Positions 12,601-22,957 of a DNA stretch of 64,000 nt are shown here, one piece after another. The DNA is taken from contig JBBCBC010000019.1 of the NCBI GenBank assembly GCA_037126765.1, positions 32,386,222 through 32,450,221 of the forward strand. The letters run 5' to 3'. Origin of the DNA: Stenogyne calaminthoides (Eukaryota; Streptophyta; Magnoliopsida; Lamiales; Lamiaceae). Positions within the stretch are counted from its first letter, which is position 1, and every line of letters begins with the position of its first letter. The translations under genes and the position numbers were made by a program. The notes under the pieces are model-generated. The model ran no database searches and had not been told where the DNA came from. It saw nothing but the letters and a program-made list of their open reading frames with translations.

Positions 12601-15060
12601 GAGCAGAGCAATATGTTTCGATCGGCCTTCTTCAAAATTTGTTCCACCTCCATGGATTCAAGATCCTCGGTGGTTCCAAATTGAACGAACTTATCCTCAA
12701 AATCTTCGTTGCGGTTCCGCATAGTTGCACATGATCTTTCCTAGTCCATGAGTGGCTATCTACAGTGAGATAGACTCATTAAATTTGTGCATAATCAATA
12801 TCAATATCATACCCGCGGAAAACAAGAGGCAATGAAGCATAAATTCGAAAAAACAACTTTTGAAAACAATGTTTTAACGGAAAGAAAGATTCATCATTAA
12901 GCTTAAAAGAAAATATTACAGATTCAAATTTTGAGAGATGATTTTGAACTCTAAGAAATCGCTTTTGAAACGTAGAGAAAAATTTGAAGTTTTTCAAATG
13001 AAAGTAATGCAAGTTTGTGAAACGTAAAAACTCGTAAGGTTTGATGAATCTTATATAGAAGCGGAGGGAACAATAAGACAAGATTTGGAAGATCAAACGT
13101 TTTGAAAAGATTAGACGCTCATTTAGCGGTTTTTTGATCGTAGGGTCAGGAAAAACGCACGCAAAAAAAACTTTTGGATTTAAAAAAGCACGATCAAGTA
13201 AAGGTTAATACATGTACCCCACGTCCGCATTAAATGATTTGCAGAGTACACGCCACAAGGATAGTGGGTACGAAAAAAGGCAAATAATATCGACACGATC
13301 CGATAAATAAGTAAAGAACAAGAGAAAAGAGATGCAGATTCGGTTGACCGATATTGTAATCATCAATATTACTTTGTCAATGTTGATTCCACTTGTTGAT
13401 CTTAATCATTCCGCCTAAGCCTTAAGAAATTTCCCTAATCGATCCTTTCAACCGATCTTCTCCAACAGATCCGATTTGTTGAAACTTCGTGCTTAATGAT
13501 CTTTCCTTGAGCACGCCCGATTTCCTTTTGATCCTCCTTGATCGGTTGAAGTTCCCCTTCAACCGATATTTCTCGACATATAATCGATATATCCGATTTA
13601 TTGAGTTTCAAGCTTTCGGTGATCTCTCTCATCCGATCATCTTCGTAAGTAATCGATTTTTGGTTGACCTCATCCGATTCTTTTTCAGATTAAGCCAATT
13701 CTTGGGATAAGTGTTACCAAAACTTAGTCTAGAGTAGTAACTTCTATTCCCTAAGTAGGCGTGATTTGACATCGTAAATATAAATGCGAATCTTTTCGAT
13801 ATGTCAATCAACCGTAAATTTATCCAATTATCGATCGCGTGATTTCTACATTTGTCCTTTTGATGCAAATTTCTCGGATAGGCTTCTTGAAATGAAAATT
13901 GCATTTGCATCCTTGCTTGGCCTCTATAAATTGGACCAATGTTTTACACAACATCACCCATTCACCATACTTATCTTCTTTGTAAGAATCATGTATCTTG
14001 GTGAACCCTTGTTTCGGTGAGACTTAAAAAAACACTTTTACACCCTTTTTATATGGTTTCACCTTCTCAAATCAACCCTTTGCATCCCTTATTCTTTTTT
14101 TTTCTTCATCATCTTGATTTCACATCGATTCTTTTTGCCAAAGCTTCTCTACCACCGGTGGGCCGGATCTCTTTGTTAGGTAACCGAGAAGACACTTCTC
14201 CTAACCGTATGCACCTTGTGTGTCTATCTGGATGACTTAACCAGAACCATCAGACTTAGTCTGGTATAAAATATGCAACACATGTGCCCATGAGATCCGA
14301 CGACCAACTCTTTGGCACACGTGCTCCATTTAACAGCTGGAGAGCCCTACTACTCTCCCTTTTAGGGCTCCCGGCTTAAGAATCTATCAAGGTCATTGCC
14401 GCTCCATTTTTCTTGATCTTGACTTTTCTGCGGCGCCTTGGGATTTTGTTCTTTAAAGCCTCTCTCACCTTTTGTTAAGTGGGGAAAATGAGAGTTTAAA
14501 ATCTCTCTCTTTCCTTCACTTCCGGGGGTTAGGATGAAAGGTTTAGGGTTATAGGTTTAGGATTTTTGGTTAACATTTATGTAATCGACCTCAGGGTCTT
14601 CTTGTACTTGTAACTCGTAATGTAACCTCACCTTCGGTTTTTATCAATGAAAAGTTCTCATTATTTCATCGTTGTGTAAATTCACCTTTCTTATGCGATT
14701 GTTAGCTCTTAATCTCCGAATCTTGCTTGTTGAATATCGCCTAAATCGATTCACAAAGAAATACTATAACCAAATTGATTTAATCGGATAATCCTTTAAA
14801 CCGAGCATTTTCCTTTAATCGATAAACCTTGAATCGATCGGTTCTTTAAACCGATAGACTTTAAATCGATAAACTAAAATCGATCGGATTCCTTTGGATC
14901 TGCGGTAGCGTGTAAGTCTCGATCGATTTTTTGCTTATCGGTCTCTTGAGATCGGTTAAGATACCAAACTCAACCGATTTCTCTCGATCCGTTAGTCTCT
15001 TAACCAAGCTAGTTCTCGAGAACATTCCATCAAACATTTTGGTGACATTTCTCCAAGATC
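9605..15060 (-). pseudogene. Copia extra region between pol and 3' LTR
   Basis: About 5.5 kb separates the end of RNase H from the 3' LTR. Minus-strand frames are short and broken but not random. At 12226-11822 there is a lysine-rich stretch (YGPPDDDKEPTNKKLKKGKS). At 10945-10733 there is an asparagine- and lysine-containing helical segment. At 10243-9941 a mixed-charge stretch contains KRFEEWNKIVSEWLLDAFVL and EESPDDEFLNPVLS. Large copia elements of the Sirevirus type carry an additional (envelope-like or unknown) ORF here. I cannot assign a family to this one. At 12.8-14.7 kb the coding character is weaker, and a separate insertion is possible. Confidence 0.45.
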
Positions 15061-15513
15061 TAGAAGTCTAGCTCATCGCATAAATCTCTGAATCGATCTC
15101 ATTTAGTGGCTTGGTTAGAATATCAAATTTTCCCAGATATCGCATTGAATCTTTTCCATTTCGATATTCTTCTTTTCAACGTGATCTCTTATAAAGTGGT
15201 GTCGACATCCACATGCTTGCATCTTGTATGTAGAATCGATTCTCGAAAGTGATTGCAATAGCACTATTATCGTCACGTAATATAGGTACGTTTTTTAGCT
15301 ACAATGTTGTAATCCTCACCGGCCGATCGAGCGAAAGTTGGGAACAACAACTTCCTCGCAGCCATATATTCCGGCAGTTGTAGATGTCGCGAACCGATGT
15401 CTCGCTTTTTTGAAAACCACGAGATCGCTTTTACTTCCTAAGAACCGACATGTTCCTCGAGGTTGATTTTTCGTCGATCTTGCAACCTCCATAATCGTAA
15501 TCGTAATACCCAC
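15060..15513 (-). pseudogene. Copia RNase H domain, broken
   Basis: The minus-strand peptides include RSTKNQPRGTCRFLGSKSDL, then DDNSAIAI, and near the end MRYLGKF-DILTKPLNE. These match the copia RNase H signature: D-R-K-S-T-S-G-T-C-x-F-L-G, then D-N-x-S-A-I, ending in I-L-T-K-P-L. Reading requires several frame changes. The region closes pol. Confidence 0.75.
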
Positions 15514-15519
15514 TAAGCT

Positions 15520-17000
15520 CTAGATTATCATCGATGGGTAGAATAAACCAAGGTTTATTGTTCCCTTCAGATACTTAAGAATCCGCTTAGCTGCTTCTAG
15601 GTGGCTGATCATTGGATTTGCTTGAAATCTTGCACATACACCCTCGCAAAAGTGATATCCAGTCTGGCCTGGCAGTCAGTATAATAGAGATCCAATGAGA
15701 GCCCTATATTCTTCCTCGATTTGTTTTCGACCTAAATAAATCCGGATCCATCTTGAATCCAAATCATCATAGGAATTTTGGCTTCCTTACTATTTTGAAC
15801 TCCAAACTTAGCCAATAGATTCCTAGTGTACTTTTGCTTGGCGAGATGAATATCCATTCAGATTTTGTTTAACTTGGAGACCTAGAAAGTAATTCATCCG
15901 ACCCATCATGGACATCTCGAATTTCCCTTGCATCGGTTTCTTTGAATCTTTCACATAGGCTCTTGTTAGGAGATCCGAAGATGATGTCGCCCACGAATCG
16001 AACCATCGAATATCTTCTCCATCTTCTATTAAGAATAAGGTTACTCATTCCATCGCTCCTTTAGTGAACCCACTTTCATCAAGAATCGAGAGAGTGTATC
16101 ATACCAGCTCATGAACTGTTTGTGCCATAAAGAGCTTTTCTTAAACGATACACTTGGTTGCCCTTTTCAAAGCACGGAGGTTGTTCGACATAAACTTCCT
16201 CCGCTAGTACCCCGTTTAAGAAAGCACTCTTTACGTCCATCGATACACAATGAACCCTCTTGTGGGAAGATATGCCGTAAACAAGCCGAATGGCTTCAAA
16301 GGCGGCGACGGTGCAAAGGTCTCATCGTAATCAATTCCTTCGATTGTGAATACCCCTTAGCAACAAGTCTTGCCTTATTTACGGTGATAACATTTTTCTC
16401 ATCTCTCTTGTTCTTGAAGATCCATTTCGTGCCAATTACGTCTTGATGACTGGTCATCTACTAGTTCCCATACTTCATTTCTCTCGAGGCGATTCGGCTC
16501 CTCGCGCCATTAGAATCCGGTTCGCGTCTTGTAATGCTTCCTCTATTGTAGTTGGTTCCTTCATAGACGGAATGACAATACATGGCCTTTCCCAATCGAT
16601 GTCTAGTTTTAATTTTATCGAGCGGGTCTCCGATTATCGATCGGTTGGATGGTGGTTATCCGGGTCCTTACATTCGATTTGCGTCGGTTTTGAGAACATC
16701 GTCCGTTTCGGATAAAATCTTATTCTGCGCGATTGGGAGTGGTCTGATGTTATGGTCGCTTGATAAGAACAAGTCTCGGTGATGTTGGACTCATCATGTG
16801 GCGATGTGCGACCGTGAGAACTTCAGTTCCCTTGAACCAGGATGGTTCGATTCTTTCTTATCTCGGTGAATCGAACTTTTTCGCCAGCGATTGTTGTTAC
16901 GTTACTTAGGATCGATTGATGGTGAATCATTAGATCTGGAATATAAATTAATCTGATTCGATCCTTTTTTCCTTGATCGTTAAAGGCGATCCATTTTCCG
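15520..17000 (-). pseudogene. Copia reverse transcriptase, broken
   Basis: The active-site region on the minus strand at about 15993-15962 reads VGDIIFGSPNK, a degraded form of the copia Y-V-D-D-I-I-F-G-S motif in which one aspartate codon context is lost. The N-terminal part lies at about 16.0-16.9 kb in several frames. No frame is long enough to encode an active enzyme as given. Confidence 0.65.
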
Positions 17001-18034
17001 AATATCGGTTACCGTAGATCGGTACTCTTGTTCGAGGCGATTTCTCTTGATCGGAAGATGCTTCATCAAAGGTTACATGGGGTGTTTTCTTCCACAATTA
17101 GGGTTCGATTTTGTTGTAGACCTGAAAGCTTTGCTAGATGAGGAATACCCTAGAAATATACCCTCATCGGACTTGGCCTCAAAAAGTCTTCAACCGACTT
17201 TTCCCATTATGTATGAAACACTTACATTCCAAAAAACATGGGTAAAGAAACACGAGGTTTTTCGCGCCTTCCATAGTTCATGGGGTTTTTTGTAGTGAGC
17301 CTTAGTCGAGACATCTGTTTACTGCGTATGGCATGCACGGTGTTGATTCTTACGCCTGCAAAACGGTTTGGTATCGCATGTTAAATTTAACATTGTTCGG
17401 CGAACTTCTTTTGAGAGTTCTGTTTCCTCCGTTCAAATTTACTCCATTCATTAGGGCGTCCTCGGCACTGATGTTTCATGTCAGATACCAAACTTAGAGC
17501 AAAAAATCAAGAATAAAAGAGTTCGTAAATTTTGCACTTTTATCTCGGACCGATTTTTACTACCGACACCCTTCTCATTTTGTAATCTTCTTGCTTGTTT
17601 CGGTATCTTGGTTGTCGCCTCATTCTTCTTATGTAAGAATATAACCTGTAAACTTGGAATAGTCATCCACGATTACAGAGTGTATTTGCGTCCGTTGAGA
17701 TCGACCGGGTGTAATCGGTCCAAACAGATCCATATGAAGGAAATGCAAAGATCACTGACTGGATCTTTGGTCCGAAATTCCTTTGAATGAAGCTTTGAAC
17801 TGTTTTCCCTTCCGACACGCAAAGACATGTCCGATCCTTTTGAGAACACTTCATTGGAAGTCCTTCCACTAGAGACATCCTATTTATCTTATTAAGAGTT
17901 TTAAAGTTCGGATGGCTCATTCTTTTGTGCCAGAGCCAATCGCTACTTTTGGAACTCTTAACAATCGTGCACGCATTTCTTGGACAACTGCTCCAATCAC
18001 CGTAGATCGTCCCTTTTCTTGAACCGATTAGCAA
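17000..18034 (-). pseudogene. Copia GAG-pre-integrase and integrase, broken
   Basis: The minus frame 18034-17663 contains WLWHKRMSHPNFKTLNKINR and LVEGLP, the GAG-pre-integrase zinc region of copia elements. A cysteine pair (C-L-C) follows where the HHCC finger would close. The catalytic core should follow toward 17.0 kb but is split between frames. Confidence 0.75.
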
Positions 18035-18249
18035 AATCTGTTGAGTGACTCGATTCTTGATAGTGCATTGATCACCGAGAACTTCAACACTTTGAATCCG
18101 TTGTCGCAGAAATTGTGAAACCGATAATAGGTTGTGCCCGGACCTTCGACATACGAGACTCCGGGTTACTTGTACATCATCATTCTCTAAGGTTCGAACC
18201 CTTTGGTATAACCAAAGTTATCATCACCGAAAAGAGTACACGCGGGCCT

Positions 18250-18335
18250 TTTACGTTCTATGTAGGAACCGAGGAGATGTTTGCTTCGGTCATGTGCCTT
18301 GAGCATCCACTATCGATGTACCGGATAGTTGCTTG
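18250..18335 (-). pseudogene. Copia aspartic protease motif
   Basis: The minus strand reads TIRYIDSGCSRHMTEANISS, which is the copia protease active site (W-x-x-D-S-G-C-S-x-H-M-T). It lies between gag and GAG-pre-integrase, as expected. Confidence 0.8.
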
Positions 18336-18339
18336 CACA

Positions 18340-20915
18340 CCTCCTTTGTTGGCCGGACCACGCGAACACCTGCAATCGGATCGGGTTTTAGGTACCCCTT
18401 TTGGATTGGGTCCGAGGGGTTAGGTTTGGATTTGGGGATCCATACAAACGAGCACTTCTATTGTGATCGGTCGGATCGAAGGCTGATTTGTCTCCCATAC
18501 TGTCAACATAATCATACTTATCCTTATATGCTTTTCGATTTGTATGATTACTTGTGTGAACCTTGGATGACTTAGAAGACTTATGATTTAACTTTTCGGT
18601 TTGTCTTCTTTTTATCGAAGGTGGTTGGTCGTGAAATACTAAATTTCGACTATAGGGTAGGTACGATCGCTACCATCAAAAGATTCATATCCTTTTTTCG
18701 CATAGATGGTTTTTCGCGGTTTACGAAGCGCTTATTAGGTGACCTTGATCGGGTCTCGATTAGACTTCCCTTTTTGTAGGTTGTCTTTTTCGATTCTCGA
18801 TCCGTTGATCGAGTTGAGGTCTCTTCGAGAAGAACGGGTTCTTCCGTTGATTCCTCGGTGATGCTTTACCGGTTGGGGTCCATTTCATTCCCTTTTCGGT
18901 TAAAACTTGCCTTTACCGCTTTCAACCGGTCTCTTACCCTATTAGATACAAGTTTAGCTTTTGGTGTTTTTTCAGAATTGCCTCGATTACACCTTTACGA
19001 GATGAATCGGTCGGGGCTTTTGAGGATGTGGAGGGTTTCTCATAGCCAAGTCCCTCCTTATCAATCTCTATTCGAAAATAGGCGTTCATGTCTTTCGCGG
19101 TTTTAGATGATTTTGAAAAAACCTCTATTTTCTTACGCAGATTATCCTCGGAGGATTTCGGACTTTCATGCATTCGGAATAGCTCATCGAATTTTGCTTG
19201 CAAGATTTTGAAGTCATCGAACTTTTTGTCTGTTAATGCCATTCGATCTTTGATCTGCTTTTCGATCGAAAGCTTTAACTTCGAGAATTTTAAATTCCTC
19301 GGTTTTCGAACGGCGGTTTGGTGATCTAAGTTCGTGAGGCTTTTCTCGAGATCATTTTCTTGACAAAGTCGATTATTTACGGTCCTCGACTTATCATTCT
19401 CGGCTTCGCAATAGCATAAGTTTCTCTTTGCATTGAGAGATCTTCAAGCAATTGCTGAGTAGAAAAGCGCAGTCAATCTCAGCCCGGTGTCTTAATGATA
19501 GCAGGTGTAGAAGCGAGCGAAGCGGGTTTGGAGTTTACCTCGGATCGTCCTCCCCGCCATCGGTGAGTTCATCATCGTCGACGAGAATATCAGATCTTCA
19601 TTTTCATAGAAGTCAAGCCTTCTTTCTTTGTCGGCGAAGTCTTCTCTGAGGAGTATCAGGAGTCCCTGAGGGCGGATAGGAATCGTCGATTCTGACGATC
19701 AAGTTAACCATGGCTCTTCTGTCTCTATAAGCGTTGCTCTCTTTTGTTCTCTTTTCTTCTTCCTCTCTGGTCCAGTGCAGGCGGGTCTGTATTTATAGTG
19801 ACTGGCTTCTCCCACCAGTTGAAGCACGCTCCTTGATCCACCGTTCCTTTCCTTCGGTGAATCACTCCGTCTGTATGACCTATCGGTGATTTCCTTCTCG
19901 ATAGTAGTCCGAGGTTTCTTCTATCGATTGGTTATCTCTTCCTTCCCCGATCTGACTATCTCTTTCCCTTTTCATCTCTGTGATCCCTCCGATCATCGAT
20001 CTGGTTCTTTCGGAGATCTATTGTGCGATCTCTCTATCTAGATCGGTATGTTGATAGTCTTATAAAATCTTCGATACTTACCAAGTTGTATGTCGACTTC
20101 TCAAGCTTCCGCAGTAAAGCGTCTGCTCGGGCCTCGACTTAATATATTTCCAATGGGTTCATTGGCCTTTGTTCTCGCCTCTTGGTTGCCTTGAAAGCAA
20201 TCGATTTTGAAGTCGAGGTTTCAAAGCGGGGACCTCGTCTTCATCGAACGACCTCTTTCAATCGGGTCGAACTCGTGAGCTTTAAGACTTAAGAACAAGC
20301 TACTAGGTTTCATTCTTGAAATGTCCCGCAATCTTTGATTCCGTGACCTTCATGTCCCACTTCTTGGTGAGACCTTAGGATCTTATAGTTGATATCTTTA
20401 TCGACATCTCTCTACCAAGTTCTCGAAGCTTGTTTATAGACATTGTAATTCTTCCATCGAGTTCGTTGATGGTTTACGTTGGCGGCGTCTTGGTTTCTCA
20501 AACTTCACCGGTTCGTTGAAAGGCTACTGTCTTTTATCATTCATTCCCTCCTTGAGATCTCGGTAGAGTATCCCACATTGCTTTTCGCATGATTTGAGAT
20601 ACTTAATCTTTTCTTTAGTGACCTTATCCATTGTCTTCATGATAATATGTCTTGCAATGGTGTCGAGTATGCGATTTTTCTTTCTTACGTGTCCATCGAT
20701 TTCGGCTTTTTCGCACAAGACTTCCGAGTGGGAAAGTGCGGATCTCCCTCCGTACCGGGATTGTCGTAGTAAATGATGATGGGTCCTCTACCGATGACTT
20801 CCATCATTACGCTTGTGATCGAACCTAGATGGTTGGACATATATATGGCCCAATCTGCATACTCATCGATTGAGAACTTGGGCAGATCATGATACATACC
20901 GGACGTGTTATCCAT
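18340..20915 (-). pseudogene. Copia gag, broken
   Basis: The probable start is ATG at 20915: MDNTSGMYHDLPKFSIDEYA then DWAIYMSNHLGS, the usual copia gag opening in which a polar start leads into W-x-x-x-M. A second piece at 20700-20524 (KTMDKVTKEKIKYLKSCEKQ) fits the A-K-E-x-W-x-x-L part of gag. A helical, lysine-rich segment lies at 19242-18934. I did not find a clear CCHC knuckle. At least four frame breaks separate the pieces. Confidence 0.65.
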
Positions 20916-21021
20916 CTTTGAGTGATTTTGGGAAAATGAATGAGTTTTTTTTTAAAAAGCGGTTTTTCAAGATCGTTCGATTGACCACAATGACACGAGT
21001 CGCTGGTTTGAAGAACCAACC

Positions 21022-21034
21022 GCTTCCGATACCA
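21022..21034 (-). other. Copia primer-binding site (tRNA-Met type)
   Basis: The plus-strand GCTTCCGATACCA ends three bases before the right LTR. Its reverse complement TGGTATCGGAAGC resembles TGGTATCAGAGC, the initiator tRNA-Met complement used by most plant copia elements. The first seven bases match and the rest differ slightly. Confidence 0.75.
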
Positions 21035-21036
21035 CT

Positions 21037-22581
21037 TGTAGGTCCTTAACGGGTTATGTGAGGGCAGAAGTCTGGAGGGGGGAGGGTGAATAGAGATTAA
21101 AAATTTTTCGCGGCAAATCAGAGCAGAGCGATAGCTTTGACGAGGCGAGTGAATCCGTTTGGTCCGATAACCAACTTATTAAGCCTAAAAACAGATCCAG
21201 TTCGGTAATATCGATTAATCGATGTGCGGAAGCTTAAGTTTTTACCCTGTGAAAACCAGTTTGTATAAATCGATTCAAGTTTTATCTTTTTAATCGGATG
21301 ACGTAAATATCAAACCGTCGGATCGGAAGCTTGGCGCTATCTCGATCTTTAACTTAGAATGTAGGCGGTTTAAGATTGCAGAACACGAGAGCAGTTAATC
21401 AAAGCAGTAAAGGCACACAAGATTTATAGTGGTTCGGACAAACGGGTCCTACGCCCACTCTTCCCTTTCACAAAGGGCACCAACTTAACCAACTTAACCG
21501 ACTGGACTTAGTTTAGTGTGTTAGTCCAACACAAGACACCAACAGATGTTTTAAGAGTTCTCACTCAACCGATCCGAGAAAATCGATCTTAGAAACCCTA
21601 GATCGAATCTTGCTAAACAACTTATCCTAACTTGGGGTTTTGGGTAAGATTGTTGAGGTTCCAACTATGAAATCTTTAAACTGCGTCTGGTGGTGCGATA
21701 ATTTAGATGAAAAGATTTCGCTAAGAACTTATGGGATGAACACAATATAAAATAAGCTTGTTGTTGTGTTCTTCGTGCGGAATCGACTATAGTTTGAGCT
21801 TCTTGATTATTTTGTTTGTCCAAGCATTTTCCGTGTTTCACTCTGAAGTGTGATCCCATATTTATAGACCTTGAAATCAAAGAGCCGTTGGAGAAAGCGA
21901 TTTGAATTTCGTGCTATTTTAAATGAACTTGCGGGCTTGATGTGGCGTCGCGTGAAGCGGCATGGCGGCGTGAATGTGTATTTATAGCCCGTTTGAGAGA
22001 GCAACATCGAATCCCTTGATATCATTTCTGTTCACACGTGTCTCTTCCTTATTGGATGGAAGCCTTGCTTTGGGTGTTGTTCCTCCAACTAAGGTTGGTA
22101 TTCTTCTTGTTTAGATCGGCAGCGCATGATAAGATGAAACATGGGTTTTCATCTTACGATTTGACTTTAATCGATCAACCCGTCGATCTACTAGAGTCTT
22201 GGCGCTGTTGACTTAACTTCAACCCACTGACTTACCGATGTAGTCTACAGTCTTATCTTACGGAAGTCATCCGATCTTAATTATTCGGCGGTTTGAGCTT
22301 CATGACTTCGATTTATCGACTAGATCGATTCGATCTTCGATCTTCGTTAACGTTTAACGGCACATCGGATATAAACTTTCTTGATTCTTCAGGTCGACCT
22401 ATACATATTGAGTTCCCCCTCAATATGTGGCGCTATCTATTACTATCGGTTTTTTTCTATCAATCATTATCAACCGGCCTCCTATAGAATAATGTAAACA
22501 TCGGTACCAATGTGTCCCGGTCATTTGGTCCTATTACATGTGTTTTTGGAACTTTTCATCAAAACTATAAATTTCCCAACA
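21037..22581 (-). repeat. Copia LTR, right (5' LTR of the element)
   Basis: This 1,545-bp LTR starts TGTAGGTCCTTAAC and ends TTTCCCAACA. It lies next to the primer-binding site, so it is the upstream LTR of this minus-strand element. It is followed by the target duplication ACTAG at 22582-22586. Confidence 0.9.
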
Positions 22582-22740
22582 ACTAGATAGGTGACTTACT
22601 ATTGCAGTCACCTCTATCAATTTTAAAATTCTCATAAACTTATTGAATCAAAATCAAAAAGTCAAAACATTCGGGATACATTTCAAAATAAGGATAAGTT
22701 GCTGGACTATAAAAAAACTTAATCTCAATTCAAATTTATC

Positions 22741-22795
22741 TATAGAACTTGACTTCGAGTTCGAGTTGAGTTCGAGTTCGGCTTGTGAAATTTAA
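22741..22795 (+). repeat. Direct repeat flanking the foldback element, right copy
   Basis: TATAGAACTTGACTTCGAGT and onward to GGCTTGTGAAATTTAAGA repeats 6970-7015 in the same orientation, immediately beyond the right terminus of the foldback element. Confidence 0.75.
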
Positions 22796-22957
22796 GAAAT
22801 AAATATAAATATACATATTTTTTAAATGAAAATCCAAATAATTTGTGAGTGGCGTGGTGCATCCTGCTAGTAAGACACAAAGTTCATCACTGAATACCTT
22901 CTCTTCTCTGTTGTTCTACTGTTTGATCCTAACCCTAACTGCAAATTCAGAGAGAAA

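Larger units (their letters stand above)
8040..22581 (-). mobile_element. Ty1/copia LTR retrotransposon, 14.5 kb
   Basis: This is a full-length element with two LTRs (8040-9591 and 21037-22581), both TGTAGG...CCAACA. It has a tRNA-Met-type primer-binding site next to the right LTR, a purine tract next to the left LTR, and ACTAG target duplications. The internal order on the minus strand is gag, protease (IDSGCSRHMT), GAG-pre-integrase (WLWHKRMSHPNFKTLN), integrase, reverse transcriptase (GDIIFGSPNK), RNase H, then about 5.5 kb of extra sequence. Integrase before RT defines copia. All frames are broken by many small indels and stops. Its large size, LTRs over 1.5 kb and extra 3' region recall the Sirevirus lineage, but that assignment is inference. 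Confidence 0.9.
7016..22740. mobile_element. Long-inverted-repeat (foldback) element, split by copia
   Basis: The left arm starts at 7016 (GATAAATTCAAATGGGATTA, then TAGTCCAGTAACTTATC). It is mirrored at the right end, 22582-22740, which holds GATAAGTTGCTGGACTA and ends CAAATTTATC. The arms also pair inside, for example 7190-7300 with 7920-8030, and the palindrome centre is near 7600. Without the copia insertion the element is about 1.18 kb, AT-rich and without coding capacity. The copia element entered the right arm, leaving ACTAG on both sides. Confidence 0.75.

Noticed and set aside
18185..18205. GGTTCGAACCC as a tRNA B box
   Set aside because: There is no A box, cloverleaf or terminator around it, and it lies in the copia protease/integrase region.
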